A program made the position numbers and the translations under genes. The notes beneath the pieces were generated by a model, which was not told the origin of the DNA, did no database searches, and saw only the letters and a list, made by a program, of their open reading frames with translations. From Scedosporium boydii (lineage: Eukaryota > Ascomycota > Sordariomycetes > Microascales > Microascaceae): 64,000 bases of DNA. Positions 55,101 through 64,000 of this stretch are shown here, one piece after another. The stretch lies in the NCBI GenBank assembly GCA_002221725.1, contig NJFT01000207.1:1-64000 (forward strand), written 5' to 3'. Positions within the stretch are counted from its first letter, which is position 1; each line of letters opens with the position of its first letter.

Positions 55101-56009
55101 TTTGATAATGTAGAGAGGAGCTAAGGGCTTTGGGAAGTTTGCAATGAAGTTCAGGTGTAGTGATCGGACAGGACTTGGTGGTTGGCCGAGGATGTTAAGC
55201 TGGTGAGCGATTTTGGCCGAATTGTCAACAACTTGTTACCGGGAGTGACTGGATATATTTATCGTGTATACTTGGACGCTGGATCGACGACCTGACGGCA
55301 AGGCATAAAGACGAGAATGCTTGGATGCTCGATCGATAGGCTGACAGCAAGGCATGTTGACGGATGGATCTAACAGCTAAGCGCCTCTCTCCGTCCACCG
55401 ATCTTGTGCAACTTAATTTAGACTTTGCGTCTTGGCTTTTCTATTTGAGAGGTGAATGCAACAGGCTGCTAGGGTGCCGCAGAGAATCAATCCCTGATAT
55501 GCTGTCTCCAACCCCCAACCTGTATTTCGATATCCACACAAAGTGCATCAATAGGCCTTTCTCAATCTAACAGATCCCTCTCAACCCAACATACCCCCTC
55601 AATATAACGGATCCTTCTCAATTTAACAGATCCTTCTCAATATAACGAACCCCTTTCAATATAGTATGAGCACCTCCGGGTGTTCAATGACAACTGAACG
55701 GTGTTGGCTGTTGGTGGACGCGCAGGACGGCAATGCGCCCAAGCATCGGCCCGAAAAAAAAGCCCCATCCCGTATTCTAGGATAACGATCTATTATCGCC
55801 ACCCCTGAGTTATGCAATTTAGGTCAAGACGACAATTTTGTTAGCGACTGATAACACCAGGAAAGATTCAAATTTACATCGTCGGAATGACAGACATCTG
55901 CGGAGTACTAGATTCGCAGCTCAGGCAAATCTTAAAACCTCCTTTCGGAATCTCAGAAAAAAGTACGGACACTTTTGTTGCGAGATCTCAGGGTCAATCG
56001 TTAGCACCG
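55101..56009. other. Divergent intergenic region between peptide and sedolisin genes
   Basis: Holds the peptide gene's promoter and the tandem repeat at 55557-55665. Confidence 0.4.
55557..55665. repeat. Degenerate 17-21-bp tandem repeat, about six units
   Basis: Units of the kind CTCAATATAACRGATCCTT recur: TCAATCTAACAGATCC, TCAACCCAACATACCC, TCAATATAACGGATCC, TCAATTTAACAGATCC, TCAATATAACGAACCC, TCAATATAGTATG. Spacing is about 17 to 21 bp. Differences are mostly transitions, so it is an ageing minisatellite. Confidence 0.75.
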
Positions 56010-58013
56010 ATGGCGAGTAGCCTCTTGCATTTTCTTCTTTTCATTTCGTCGCCTCTGTCGTCTACTCTGGCGACGGCCTTAACTACTGTTCCATCAGAGA
56101 GACACATCAAGCATGCCCTGTCCATCAAAAGACAAGTGGGCGAAATTCTTGATGGCGACTCCAAGATTTATATCGAGATTAGTTTGACGCCGTCAAACAT
56201 TAATTACGCGACCAGTCAGCTCCTGGCAATATCTGATCCGTCGTCACCAGGCTATGGGAGACACTGGAGTGCCGAAGAAGTCGCGCAGAAGTTTGCCCCA
56301 GAATCTCGACATGTTTCTGCGGCCACTCAATGGCTTCAGGACCACGGCATCCCTGTGAACCATATACGCATGGCGCATGCGCGCGGGCATCTCATTGCGG
56401 ATTCAGACTTGAAAACTTTTCAGCATCTATTCAATACCACGTGCCGTGTAATCAGCAGAAGCCAGCAAGGCGAAGTCGCGATTGGCTGTACCGAGTACAA
56501 AATTCCGAAAACATTGGCATCCGCCATTGAGTATGTGGCGGTTACGATGCGCGGACGATCCGGCCAGAGGCCATGCGACGACCCCTACCCGCTCTCCAAG
56601 AAGAAGAGGTCTATCCTAGGCCCTCCTATCACTCGACTTAGCGGCGTCCAGGGAGTCAAGGCTGCCTCCGAGACGCGGCCAGAATTCAGTTGCGACAAAT
56701 ACACCTCACCACCTTGCCTTAGAGAGCTATATAATATTCCCCCAGCTACCGAGGCACACCCTAACAACTCGTTTGGAATATATCAGCAAGCCTACATGAC
56801 GTGGCTTGCAGACGATCTGGATCTGTTCTTTGAACGCTTCGAGCCGGGCCTTATCGGCAATCGCCCAGTCGTTGAACCGATCGCCGGTGGGTATATGCAG
56901 ATGGCGGTAAACATAACCCCGTTCAACTTAGAGCCCAACCTAGACTTTCAGTACGCCATGTCTTTAACCGGACCCCAGGAGGTTACGAACCTTCAGATTG
57001 GCGACATGTACCTCGGAGGTAACGTCAACAGCATGCTAGCAGCTTTCGATCAGTATTACTGCGACGCCCTAGATCCCGCCGTAGATCCCATCTACCCCAA
57101 CCCTATGCAAGGTGGTTACAACAAGACTGACTGCGGTACTGTGGTGCCTCCCAAGGTCATCTCCATCTCCTTCGCTTGGCCGGAAGCCGATTTCTCGCCT
57201 GAATACCTCAAGCGCCAGTGCTTCGAGTTCCTCAAGCTTGGCCTCATGGGCGTGACCACGATTGTGTCCAGCGGTGACTCTGGCACCCAGGCCGGAGTCG
57301 ATGGCGGGTCCTGCATTCATCCTGAAACAAGATTGCCGGAAGGGGCCACCGGACGATTCAGCCCGCAATGGCCAGCGTCTTGTCCGTGGGTCACTTCAGT
57401 GGGAGGAACCGAGCGTTTCGTGGCTCCCAGCAATAACGCCACAGGGGCTGGTTCCACGGAAGACCTCGAGGACGGGCGCGACGTGCGCGAAAAAGCCTGG
57501 TACTACGTTCCCGCTGACATCAACGCAACATACATATTTACGTCGAGCGGAGGGTTTAGCAACCACTTCCCTGCGCCCGACTACCAGCAGGCGGCTGTAT
57601 CTCGGTACCACCACCAGGAAGCAGACCATATAGGCGTGCTCGAATCCTCTGGGTACTTCTCCAGGGGCGGCCGAGGATTCCCAGACGTGTCGGTACTCGC
57701 ATCCTCGTACCTAATATACCTGTACAACCGACTGATCACCGTGCACGGCACGTCGGCGTCGGCGCCCGTGTTCGCCTCCATGATTACCATGATCAACAAC
57801 GAAAGGCTTAAAGCCGGTAAAGGCACTGTCGGGTTTGTGAATCCGGTTTTGTACGCTCACGCCGCGGAGGCGTTCAACGACGTGACGGATGGAGTCAACG
57901 TGGGCTGCGGTGCCGAGCCTGCATTCAGGGCGACAGAAGGGTGGGATGCTGTGACAGGGCTGGGGGCTCCGGACTATGAGAAGCTGTGCAGAATTTTGGT
58001 GAATTTACCGTAG
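56010..58013 (+). CDS. Secreted sedolisin (tripeptidyl-peptidase, S53 family)
   Basis: A single exon of 667 residues. The start at 56010 opens with a signal peptide (MASSLLHFLLFISSPLSSTL); the frame continues upstream but the extra residues look non-coding. A pro-kumamolisin propeptide follows (residues 30-180; YIEISLTPSNIN, YGRHWSAEEVAQKFAP). The catalytic set is complete: Glu308 and Asp312 in EPNLDFQY, oxyanion Asp423 in SSGDSG and nucleophile Ser582 in HGTSASAP. The calcium site is near the end (FNDVTDGVNVGCG, GWDAVTGLGAPDY). It should cleave tripeptides from proteins outside the cell at acid pH, as in nutrition or host degradation. An Asn-rich set of glycosylation sites fits secretion. 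Confidence 0.95.
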   Translation: MASSLLHFLLFISSPLSSTLATALTTVPSERHIKHALSIKRQVGEILDGDSKIYIEISLTPSNINYATSQLLAISDPSSPGYGRHWSAEEVAQKFAPESRHVSAATQWLQDHGIPVNHIRMAHARGHLIADSDLKTFQHLFNTTCRVISRSQQGEVAIGCTEYKIPKTLASAIEYVAVTMRGRSGQRPCDDPYPLSKKKRSILGPPITRLSGVQGVKAASETRPEFSCDKYTSPPCLRELYNIPPATEAHPNNSFGIYQQAYMTWLADDLDLFFERFEPGLIGNRPVVEPIAGGYMQMAVNITPFNLEPNLDFQYAMSLTGPQEVTNLQIGDMYLGGNVNSMLAAFDQYYCDALDPAVDPIYPNPMQGGYNKTDCGTVVPPKVISISFAWPEADFSPEYLKRQCFEFLKLGLMGVTTIVSSGDSGTQAGVDGGSCIHPETRLPEGATGRFSPQWPASCPWVTSVGGTERFVAPSNNATGAGSTEDLEDGRDVREKAWYYVPADINATYIFTSSGGFSNHFPAPDYQQAAVSRYHHQEADHIGVLESSGYFSRGGRGFPDVSVLASSYLIYLYNRLITVHGTSASAPVFASMITMINNERLKAGKGTVGFVNPVLYAHAAEAFNDVTDGVNVGCGAEPAFRATEGWDAVTGLGAPDYEKLCRILVNLP

Positions 58014-58369
58014 GCCGAGTCGCGCTGTAGAGTCATGGGTATTTTGTTCTTAGACTGGTCGGTTCTGAAGCTTCCAGCTCTTTCGGCTCTGTGGCTAGTC
58101 TGAGACTATGATTTCGTCCAAGACAACGGTTCGAGTTACTACACAATGCGCGGTTTCTGGGCCGAAGTTGGATGTGCAGGTATAACCCGAAAATGCAACT
58201 TGATCAATTTATACATATTACTGCCTCTTCTCTTTCATAAGAAATGGACAAGGAATATCCCCAGAAGAGTTTAAACCAAAGAGCAGAAGTGCAGTTGTTT
58301 CTGATCAATAGCCGGAATTGTAAAGCTCTAGTAGCTTCATTGAGCTTTTGCAAAAGACTTCGCCACAAT
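58014..58369. other. Intergenic between convergent genes
   Basis: Nothing supported. Confidence 0.35.
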
Positions 58370-58939
58370 CTAAACTACCACCCCCCTCTTTGCTTGCTTG
58401 CTTCTCCCTAGTTTATTCTGCCTGTTCTTGGCGAACCTCCTGTAACTTTGCCCAGGCTTCCCTGTTTCCGTAGACCTGATCCCCTGCCCCTTAAGATCAT
58501 CTCTACCATCGAGTAGTGCTAGACACGTCTCCTTCACATGCCAAAACGTTTCGTCCAATGCCCCATCCGATCCAAGTAGCTTTGCGATGGACGCACTGAA
58601 CTTGGCGTAGTCTTCGGTGTTCAGGTAGCTCTTGCAGTTGGCAACGAAGCCTATACCGGGCGCGTAGGTATCTAGGGACAGGGCAGGGTGGTCCTGGAGG
58701 TTTTTGCCAGCGGTGGCTTTCACGTTCTCGATGCTCTGTTCGATCAAACCAAGGCTCTCTGTACGAAAATCACTAGCGGGCTGCGTCGGCGGATGAGATT
58801 CTGCGCTAGTAGCGATGGTCTCGCTCAGCTGTTGCTTTGGCTCGGCCATGTTTGCCATTTGGGGCTGGAGGCCGGTGTGACAAGTGGCGGATTCTGGGGT
58901 TGTGGGGAGCCTTTCCGGCCAGTTTGGTGGGCCAACCAC
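58370..58939 (-). CDS. Hypothetical protein, 189 residues
   Basis: One open frame without introns. The first 30-60 residues look non-conserved; an alternative start is the Met at MANMAEPKQQ (about 58858). A plausible folded region reads SLGLIEQSIENVKATAGKNL, then GIGFVANCKSYLNTEDYAKFSASIAKLLG and TFWHVKETCLALLDG, with amphipathic helices. The C terminus is basic (KNRQNKLGRSKQAKRG). I do not recognise the family. The composition is protein-like, not shadow-like, and no other gene overlaps, hence moderate trust. Confidence 0.45.
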   Translation of the reverse strand: MVGPPNWPERLPTTPESATCHTGLQPQMANMAEPKQQLSETIATSAESHPPTQPASDFRTESLGLIEQSIENVKATAGKNLQDHPALSLDTYAPGIGFVANCKSYLNTEDYAKFSASIAKLLGSDGALDETFWHVKETCLALLDGRDDLKGQGIRSTETGKPGQSYRRFAKNRQNKLGRSKQAKRGVVV

Positions 58940-60605
58940 TTGAGCGATCCTCGCCGGGCCGGCGGTGTTGCGATTGATGCTTATATGCCTTGCCTATCAG
59001 CGTGGGTGTGCCTAGTGTAAACTAGATACAAGCTGTGTGACCACTGGCCAATCGTGTATTTAACCGCAATGGTTAATTTCCAGGGAAATAATCTAATCCG
59101 TATGGAGTACGTCATAACTACGTTATTCCGATCCTTCGGGGTCTATCAAAAACCCCTCGAACTGCTTCAAAGGCGTCATATCTAACAGGCCCCCGTGAGA
59201 AGATACCTGGGACCGCACGGCGGCGCAGAGTCTATCGCGGCGGGAGGGCCATCTAGAAAATATCCACTTTCGGGATGGTGGGACACATGTCACACCCAAG
59301 GAACTCCATGGCTTCACAAGGAAGATCCATCAGGGACTGTGCTTTTTATTAAAACCCCTTGCTTTGAAGCATCAAGAGTTCTAGATTGAGGAATCAAGCG
59401 ATTCCCGAGACTGGGCCTACCCTTGACTCGATTGTCGTATCACGTGTAAACCAGAGTGCCAGAACTTGAAATCGGAAGCCCCGAGTGTGCCGTCTCTCGA
59501 TGTTACACAATAGTTGACTTTATTACCTATAGGACCTTACATTTACTTCATGTCCCAGTCCCGACAGTCGGCAGACCCAACACAGCTATGAGCCTTCCAA
59601 TACGAACAGTTCGACTGCTGGAACTGTTCGAGATTCACAGTGCCTTCTTAATTGAGTGGGAAACTGATCTCTTGACCCGGTTAGGCTATTCACTCGGGTC
59701 AAATGGGGTAGGCGGCCCAAGCACGGGCATCCAACATTGCCGCTAACTCATAATTAGGACCTGATATTCCTTGTTCCCGACGACCAACTCCATACGGCTT
59801 CAAGCTTGGCGTTTGACTGTGGCTACCGTGTCGCCGATCACCAGGGACTGCCCACAGTCTAATCGTGGGTTTCGATACGTCATTCACGACCCTGGCGAGA
59901 TTCCTCATAATGTTAACCTGAAAAGAAGACTTGTGTTTTTGCCTTTGTCTTGGACTGGAGTCTCCCGCGATGCAGTTATACGTTTCCATCCACCAGAGAA
60001 TCATATACCCTATACAGTCTAGATGGTGCCCGGTATCTGCTGCCTGTGCTGTCTTTGTGCGCATAGCATCTCGCGAGAAGAAGGGGAGCATGGTGCGTGA
60101 GGGGGCGATAAGCATGGTGCGCAGTGTTATTGCATACATATCGGTATTTTGATATGAGCTACGAGGGTATTTATCTCGATTTACCACCGGATGATCAACC
60201 GTGGTCTGAGAAGGAAGTGCTGGAAATGCAGAAGGCGGTTAGGGAGCTTCAAGGTTGGGAGATGAGGCGGGAGCTGATACGAGCGATAACGGGACAGATA
60301 TCTTAAGGCGAATTACCTAGCGTATCTTGTTCTTGTGTCTTCTTTGCAAACCGTCCGTAATAGATCGGGGTGAAATCAACTAAAATTTTGTGTCGGGGTA
60401 CTGGTAAACCAGATCAATTGATCGAGCTTCATATTCAAGGGAACGCCTCATTCGAAGGCCGACCGCGCTCGACATACAAATAATACGCACATTGTAAAGA
60501 GCATAATTTTGCAAAGCCTTTCATTTCCAGCAAGGTTGCTATTGTTATCATTATCATTACGGATCACCGTAGCCAGCTACTTCTTCGTTTGGACACTGTT
60601 GACTT
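58940..60605. other. Long intergenic stretch with weak open frames
   Basis: No recognisable gene. A minus-strand frame at 59699-60187 and the plus-strand end at 60154-60306 are the only coding-like stretches. Confidence 0.35.
60154..60306 (+). CDS. Hypothetical 50-residue protein or exon
   Basis: A short frame from ATG 60154 reads MSYEGIYLDLPPDDQPWSEK and continues as a charged helix (EVLEMQKAVRELQGWEMRRE). The composition is protein-like, but length and isolation give little support; it could be the last exon of a lost gene. Confidence 0.25.
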   Translation: MSYEGIYLDLPPDDQPWSEKEVLEMQKAVRELQGWEMRRELIRAITGQIS

Positions 60606-62258
60606 TCATCGCGATCCCCTCATTTTCCTTAGCTCCCAATCCACATCCGCTAAAAATGCTTGGCTGTTGCTGGGTGTGATACAGCCATCCCAGTATGGGT
60701 CACGGAATCTATCGACCAACCGGATTTCCTCATCATAAACCTGAACGATGTCGGTGTTCTCTGAGGCCCGTTACCTCTTCTTGCGAGCATGCTGCCCTTC
60801 TAACGCGTTACTTACGGCAGACGAGTCGTCTACCATCTGTGGAGCGAAGCCATGAGCGAACTGGTCGCTATCGCCAGCCGGCTCGTCTGGGGCTCCCCGT
60901 ATCCGCTTTGAGGGGTCTCCAGTAAATGCCTACGACGAACCGCTGTCTGTACCCGCCACACTGGGGATGATCGGAGTGTGGGGCCCGAATCTGAACGGAG
61001 TCCTAACTCCCGATAGGACCGATGTCGACATAACCTCAGAAGCCAAAGCCGCCTCTGATAAAGGCATCATGGCGGCCATATTTTCAATACAACACATCTG
61101 GTAGTGATGGCGCAAGGCTCTGCGATCAACGTCCGGAGGTGGTTGGGCAATAGAACCGTGATAGTCTAAAAGGACATCGTATGGCATAAAAACGCGAACG
61201 CGGAACGTTTCGGGGTGAATAGAAAAGAGCCGGGCATCGAAGAGTTCACGGAGATGGCTGAGTAACAGGATACCGTTTCTGGCTGACCAGGTACGGTCCC
61301 AAGCCTCACGCAAGCGCCGCGGACTGTATCTGCTGTCGTTTAAGTCACTCGGGAGAGGATACACGTGATAATGTTGCTGGGGTACGATATGGCAGGCTTG
61401 CGCGGCTGGACCGACCGCCGGGCCCATATACCAAGACCGGCCCTTACCTGTTACCGCGCAGTATGTGCTAACCGAGAGGCATGACACACGGAAGGATGCC
61501 ATGGTTTGCCGAGCTTGCTCGGCGGAGATGCCCAGTGTAGGCGGGGTAACCAGGTCTGTAACGTCTTCCGTACCACCCGCTTCGCCATTAGCTCGCGAGT
61601 CTTTACTCGGTGATACTGAGCCGGAAGCGGAGCGTTTCGAGGGACTTCGGGAGCCTCGAGGGAGGCGCATTGTTTTCCGGTATGGCAAGCGAGTGAAGCG
61701 AGGGTCCGAGGATGCTTTGTTTGGAGGTAGATATCGTTCGTCTCGACGGAGGGAGGGATGAGATATATGCTTCGCACACCCAGCTGGAGAGAACACCGAT
61801 TAGCAAATGCAACTGGTATCGATGGAAAACGAGATACCTCGCAAATGAGCCGCGAGCGGCTCTGTGGGAGCAATCCCACACTCAGTGTGCCGAACAACTT
61901 GCAAACGAACTATGGGTGGTCGTGTTGGGTTTGACGGTGGATCACCCTGCAGTGCAGAGACAGAACGAGCAAGATGTTGATGTGAGATCATCGCCATAGT
62001 TGAATAATCCTCTTCAAGAGGCTCCCGGACATTGCTACCAATGGAGCTCCCATATCCAAATGCAATATCTCCATCTGCTCCAAAATCAGTCAGGATCTCG
62101 AAGCAAAGGCGTATTTCGTTTACAATGTCGCGGTAAGTCAGGCTGTCACTACCGGGTGGATGGAACAAGCCGGCAAATTTGTCGCTTTCAGGGCCATAAA
62201 GAAGATGAATATTCCACCCTACAGTTCGGAACTGGGGTGTGATGGATGTGCTAGACAT
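60606..62258 (-). pseudogene. HNH-nuclease-domain protein gene with an in-frame TAG
   Basis: Exons: 62258-61838, 61783-60816 and 60758-60606. The N-terminal part (RTVGWNIHLLYGPESDKFAGLF) is typical of fungal proteins with an HNH_2 domain (PF13391). That domain reads YCAVTGKG, then ACHIVPQQHYHVYP and NGILLLSHLRELFDARLFSIHPETFRV. A TAG at 60930-60932 follows GTDSGSS. The same frame goes on with GDPSKRIRGAPDEPAGDSD, and after a good 57-bp intron ends DEEIRLVDRFRDPYWDGC and LADVDWELRKM, the usual C terminus of this family. So the TAG is either a nonsense change, a base error, or removed by an unusually short 36-bp intron (60917-60952, GTACAG...GGAG, in frame). If translation stopped at TAG the protein would have 424 residues with an intact HNH domain. 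Confidence 0.8.
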
Positions 62259-63896
62259 GGTGTAAACAACTTAAGAGGTAGAATATGTTGTTGAATTCAC
62301 TGTGTTGACATCGAGGTCTTCCAGTTCTTCTCGTTTGATTGTTTAGTCCTAGTCACGTGTAGATGACAATCAGTAGCAGTTGGGAAGTTATTTGGAAAAT
62401 TTCGAGGTCTGTGATAATGGAGTTATCAAAATCACAAAATCGCATGCTCTTTCACCTAGGAAAGAGTTGTTGGACTCATTGGCCAGAGGTATGTCTTGGT
62501 GACATGCTAAAGAAAAGGGTCAGCCAATTAATGTGTGTGTCCCAAAAAGGAATGAAGTACCACACTGAACAGCGCTCTCACCAATATCAGAAATGATGGA
62601 AGGGCCTGAATATCTTACGACGAATTACCATACAAGCGACTAATTAATCAATAATCAATTAGTGGGACAGTATCACGTTCTCGAGTCGTATAACGCAATG
62701 ACTTCCATGGTAGATCGAGGTCAACGATATTTGAATTATGGTACGAAGTACTGGCAAAGAGGATGGAGCTTCAAACTCAAGGGAGCGCCTCACTTGAAGG
62801 CTAAGACTCCTAAGCTCTGCTGTCTAGGTCTCTTTCCACGCTACGATCAATGTTAGGACTGCCTAGAAAGAAAGGGAGAGTGTATGGGGGCGAAGGAAAC
62901 AGTGTTGGAGGTAGCGGGTGGGAAGGACGGAGCTCCTTCCGTCCACCTCTTGCACTCGGGGCCTTCTTCCTCTTCTGGGGTTGGAACACTATTGCCTGGA
63001 ACTCGAGCCCGTAGCTCCCCTGTCTGTCGGGGTTACGGCCCACCCGGCGTACAATTACAATTGTACTGCGCTTCACTTGTTCTCCTCGACGTTTGCCCTG
63101 GCATCAATTGATCCAGAACTTCTCCATGAACACACCCGTCGCTAGTCCTCTTCCGTCCTTGCCACCCTCGCCCACCATCAATCCTCAGCTGCATTGCCAT
63201 CAATTCTACATCATCATTATCCCTATCACGCTCTACTACTTACAGCTGAGCCAAACGACAGCAAAAAGATGCCCCAAGTGTCGCGGCCAGCGTCGCTTGA
63301 CTGGTTGTCTTTACAGGTCTGCAGCAGTTACTCGATCGCAGTTTTCGCGTCGTATTTGATACTTTTTCGCCGAGTACGCCCACTTGGGTAGGCGCATTGT
63401 CATTGACGCCTGCTAATTTGAAGCTAGGATCACACCTACCTCCCCAACGCCATTAAGGATGTGGTTCCAAAGCATCCGCGGATACTGGGAAGCCGGGACA
63501 TGAGGCCGCCTTTCAGGCCCTGCAAAAAGCTGGCGAGAATGGCCAGGAAACCGCCGAGTCCGGCACCCTTCCCACCTCCCGCTCCGTGCCACCGCCTTTA
63601 ATCACCCTGCCAGGTTTGACTCGCTTACGGTAGGGCTAAATTAGTTTACCTTTCGCAGGGTAGACAAGGGCAAGGACGGTGCCAACGTCAAAGCGTGATC
63701 CCCGGCTACGTACTACGTGGGGATAATAATAGGAGTCGCAATGTCTTGGGTGTTTGGGGGACTGCAGCCCCTGATGTGGTGGGTACGAGGATACCGGATA
63801 CCTCGATAGTCGATTCGCTCTTGAACACATGGCCAACGTCAAGGTGGTACGGTGCCCCCGGTAGAAGCGGTTTGTGGACTAGGTGGTAGCTGTATT
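62259..63896. other. Intergenic, no supported gene
   Basis: About 1.6 kb. Contains the copy of the 74-bp element and, from 63248, a 40-codon frame starting MPQVSRPASLDWLSLQV that I cannot identify. Confidence 0.35.
63236..63303 (+). repeat. Second copy of the 74-bp element's core
   Basis: Begins CTACTTACAG and follows the minus-strand sequence of 8266-8199 almost base for base to CTTGACTG, with one gap and about a dozen differences. The closing inverted repeat seen in the other copy is absent here. Both copies contain an ATG followed by codons for M-(P/L)-Q-V-S-R-P-A. Confidence 0.6.
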
Positions 63897-64000
63897 ATGC
63901 TGGGTGTCGTGTTATTTTGCGTTTCGGCAGCCTTGTCGGTTTCCCCAATGGGGATGGGAGTCTTCGTCGGGGGAGTGATTTCAGCGCTTGTTTTTGGTGT
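63897..64000 (+). CDS. Possible start of a membrane protein running off the window
   Basis: A frame from ATG 63897 to the window edge reads MLGVVLFCVSAALSVSP and then a Gly-Val-rich hydrophobic stretch (GMGVFVGGVISALVFG). It looks like one or two transmembrane helices, but only 34 codons are visible. Confidence 0.25.
   Translation, partial: MLGVVLFCVSAALSVSPMGMGVFVGGVISALVFG

Noticed and set aside
55887..56009. Upstream start for the sedolisin gene
   Set aside because: Would place 41 polar residues before a clear signal peptide.
59699..60187. 162-codon minus-strand frame
   Set aside because: No domain, irregular composition, no intron or promoter evidence.
1..64000. CRISPR arrays, bacterial operons, riboswitches or prophage
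   Set aside because: No regularly spaced repeats, and gene structure is eukaryotic throughout.

Overview
The window is nuclear DNA of a filamentous ascomycete (Pezizomycotina, probably a Sordariomycete; species not determinable). Nearly every gene is split by 48-100 bp introns with fungal splice signals (GTAAGT/GTGAGT donors, CTRAC-like branch points, YAG acceptors). The gene families are typical of these fungi: Fung_rhodopsin, HET, Zn2Cys6 regulators with a fungal-specific domain, sedolisin, OTT_1508-like deaminase. Degenerate repeats and AT-rich, RIP-like stretches are also present. The first 37 bases are a pure G run and look like a contig end. Exon limits below were read by eye from splice signals, reading frame and alignment with neighbouring paralogues; they were not computed.

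Region 1-3.2 kb: a truncated rhodopsin-like membrane protein and a YrdC/Sua5-type protein. Region 3.9-16.1 kb looks like a catabolic gene cluster. It holds an ACS-type MFS carrier, a methyltransferase fragment, a decayed second carrier of the same family, an isocitrate-lyase/PEP-mutase-type lyase, a divergent fused aconitase/isopropylmalate-dehydratase-type hydro-lyase, and a Zn2Cys6 activator. Together they suggest uptake, hydration or dehydration, and C-C cleavage of a small branched di- or tricarboxylic acid.

Region 16.9-24.4 kb: a HET-domain scrap, a fusion of a fumarylacetoacetate-hydrolase domain with an alpha/beta hydrolase, a GNAT acetyltransferase and a Na+/H+ antiporter with a poly-T intron. 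Region 24.4-41.7 kb: a GTPase-like gene lacking its P-loop end and flanked by RIP-like DNA, a TauD-type dioxygenase, a sugar-porter MFS carrier, a 670-residue HET protein, a patatin-type pseudogene, two broken membrane-protein genes (one CorA-like) and a FAD monooxygenase.

Region 42.6-64 kb: a second CorA-like membrane protein with unresolved 5' end, an intron-containing tRNA-Tyr, a secreted beta-lactamase-family hydrolase, a PhzF protein, an OTT_1508-like deaminase, a three-finger C2H2 protein, a 72-residue secreted cysteine-containing peptide with a KEX2 site on its own 18-nt exon, a secreted sedolisin, and an HNH gene interrupted by an in-frame TAG. The right half is rich in families linked to fungal non-self recognition and in gene relics, as expected of a dynamic, possibly subterminal, accessory region.
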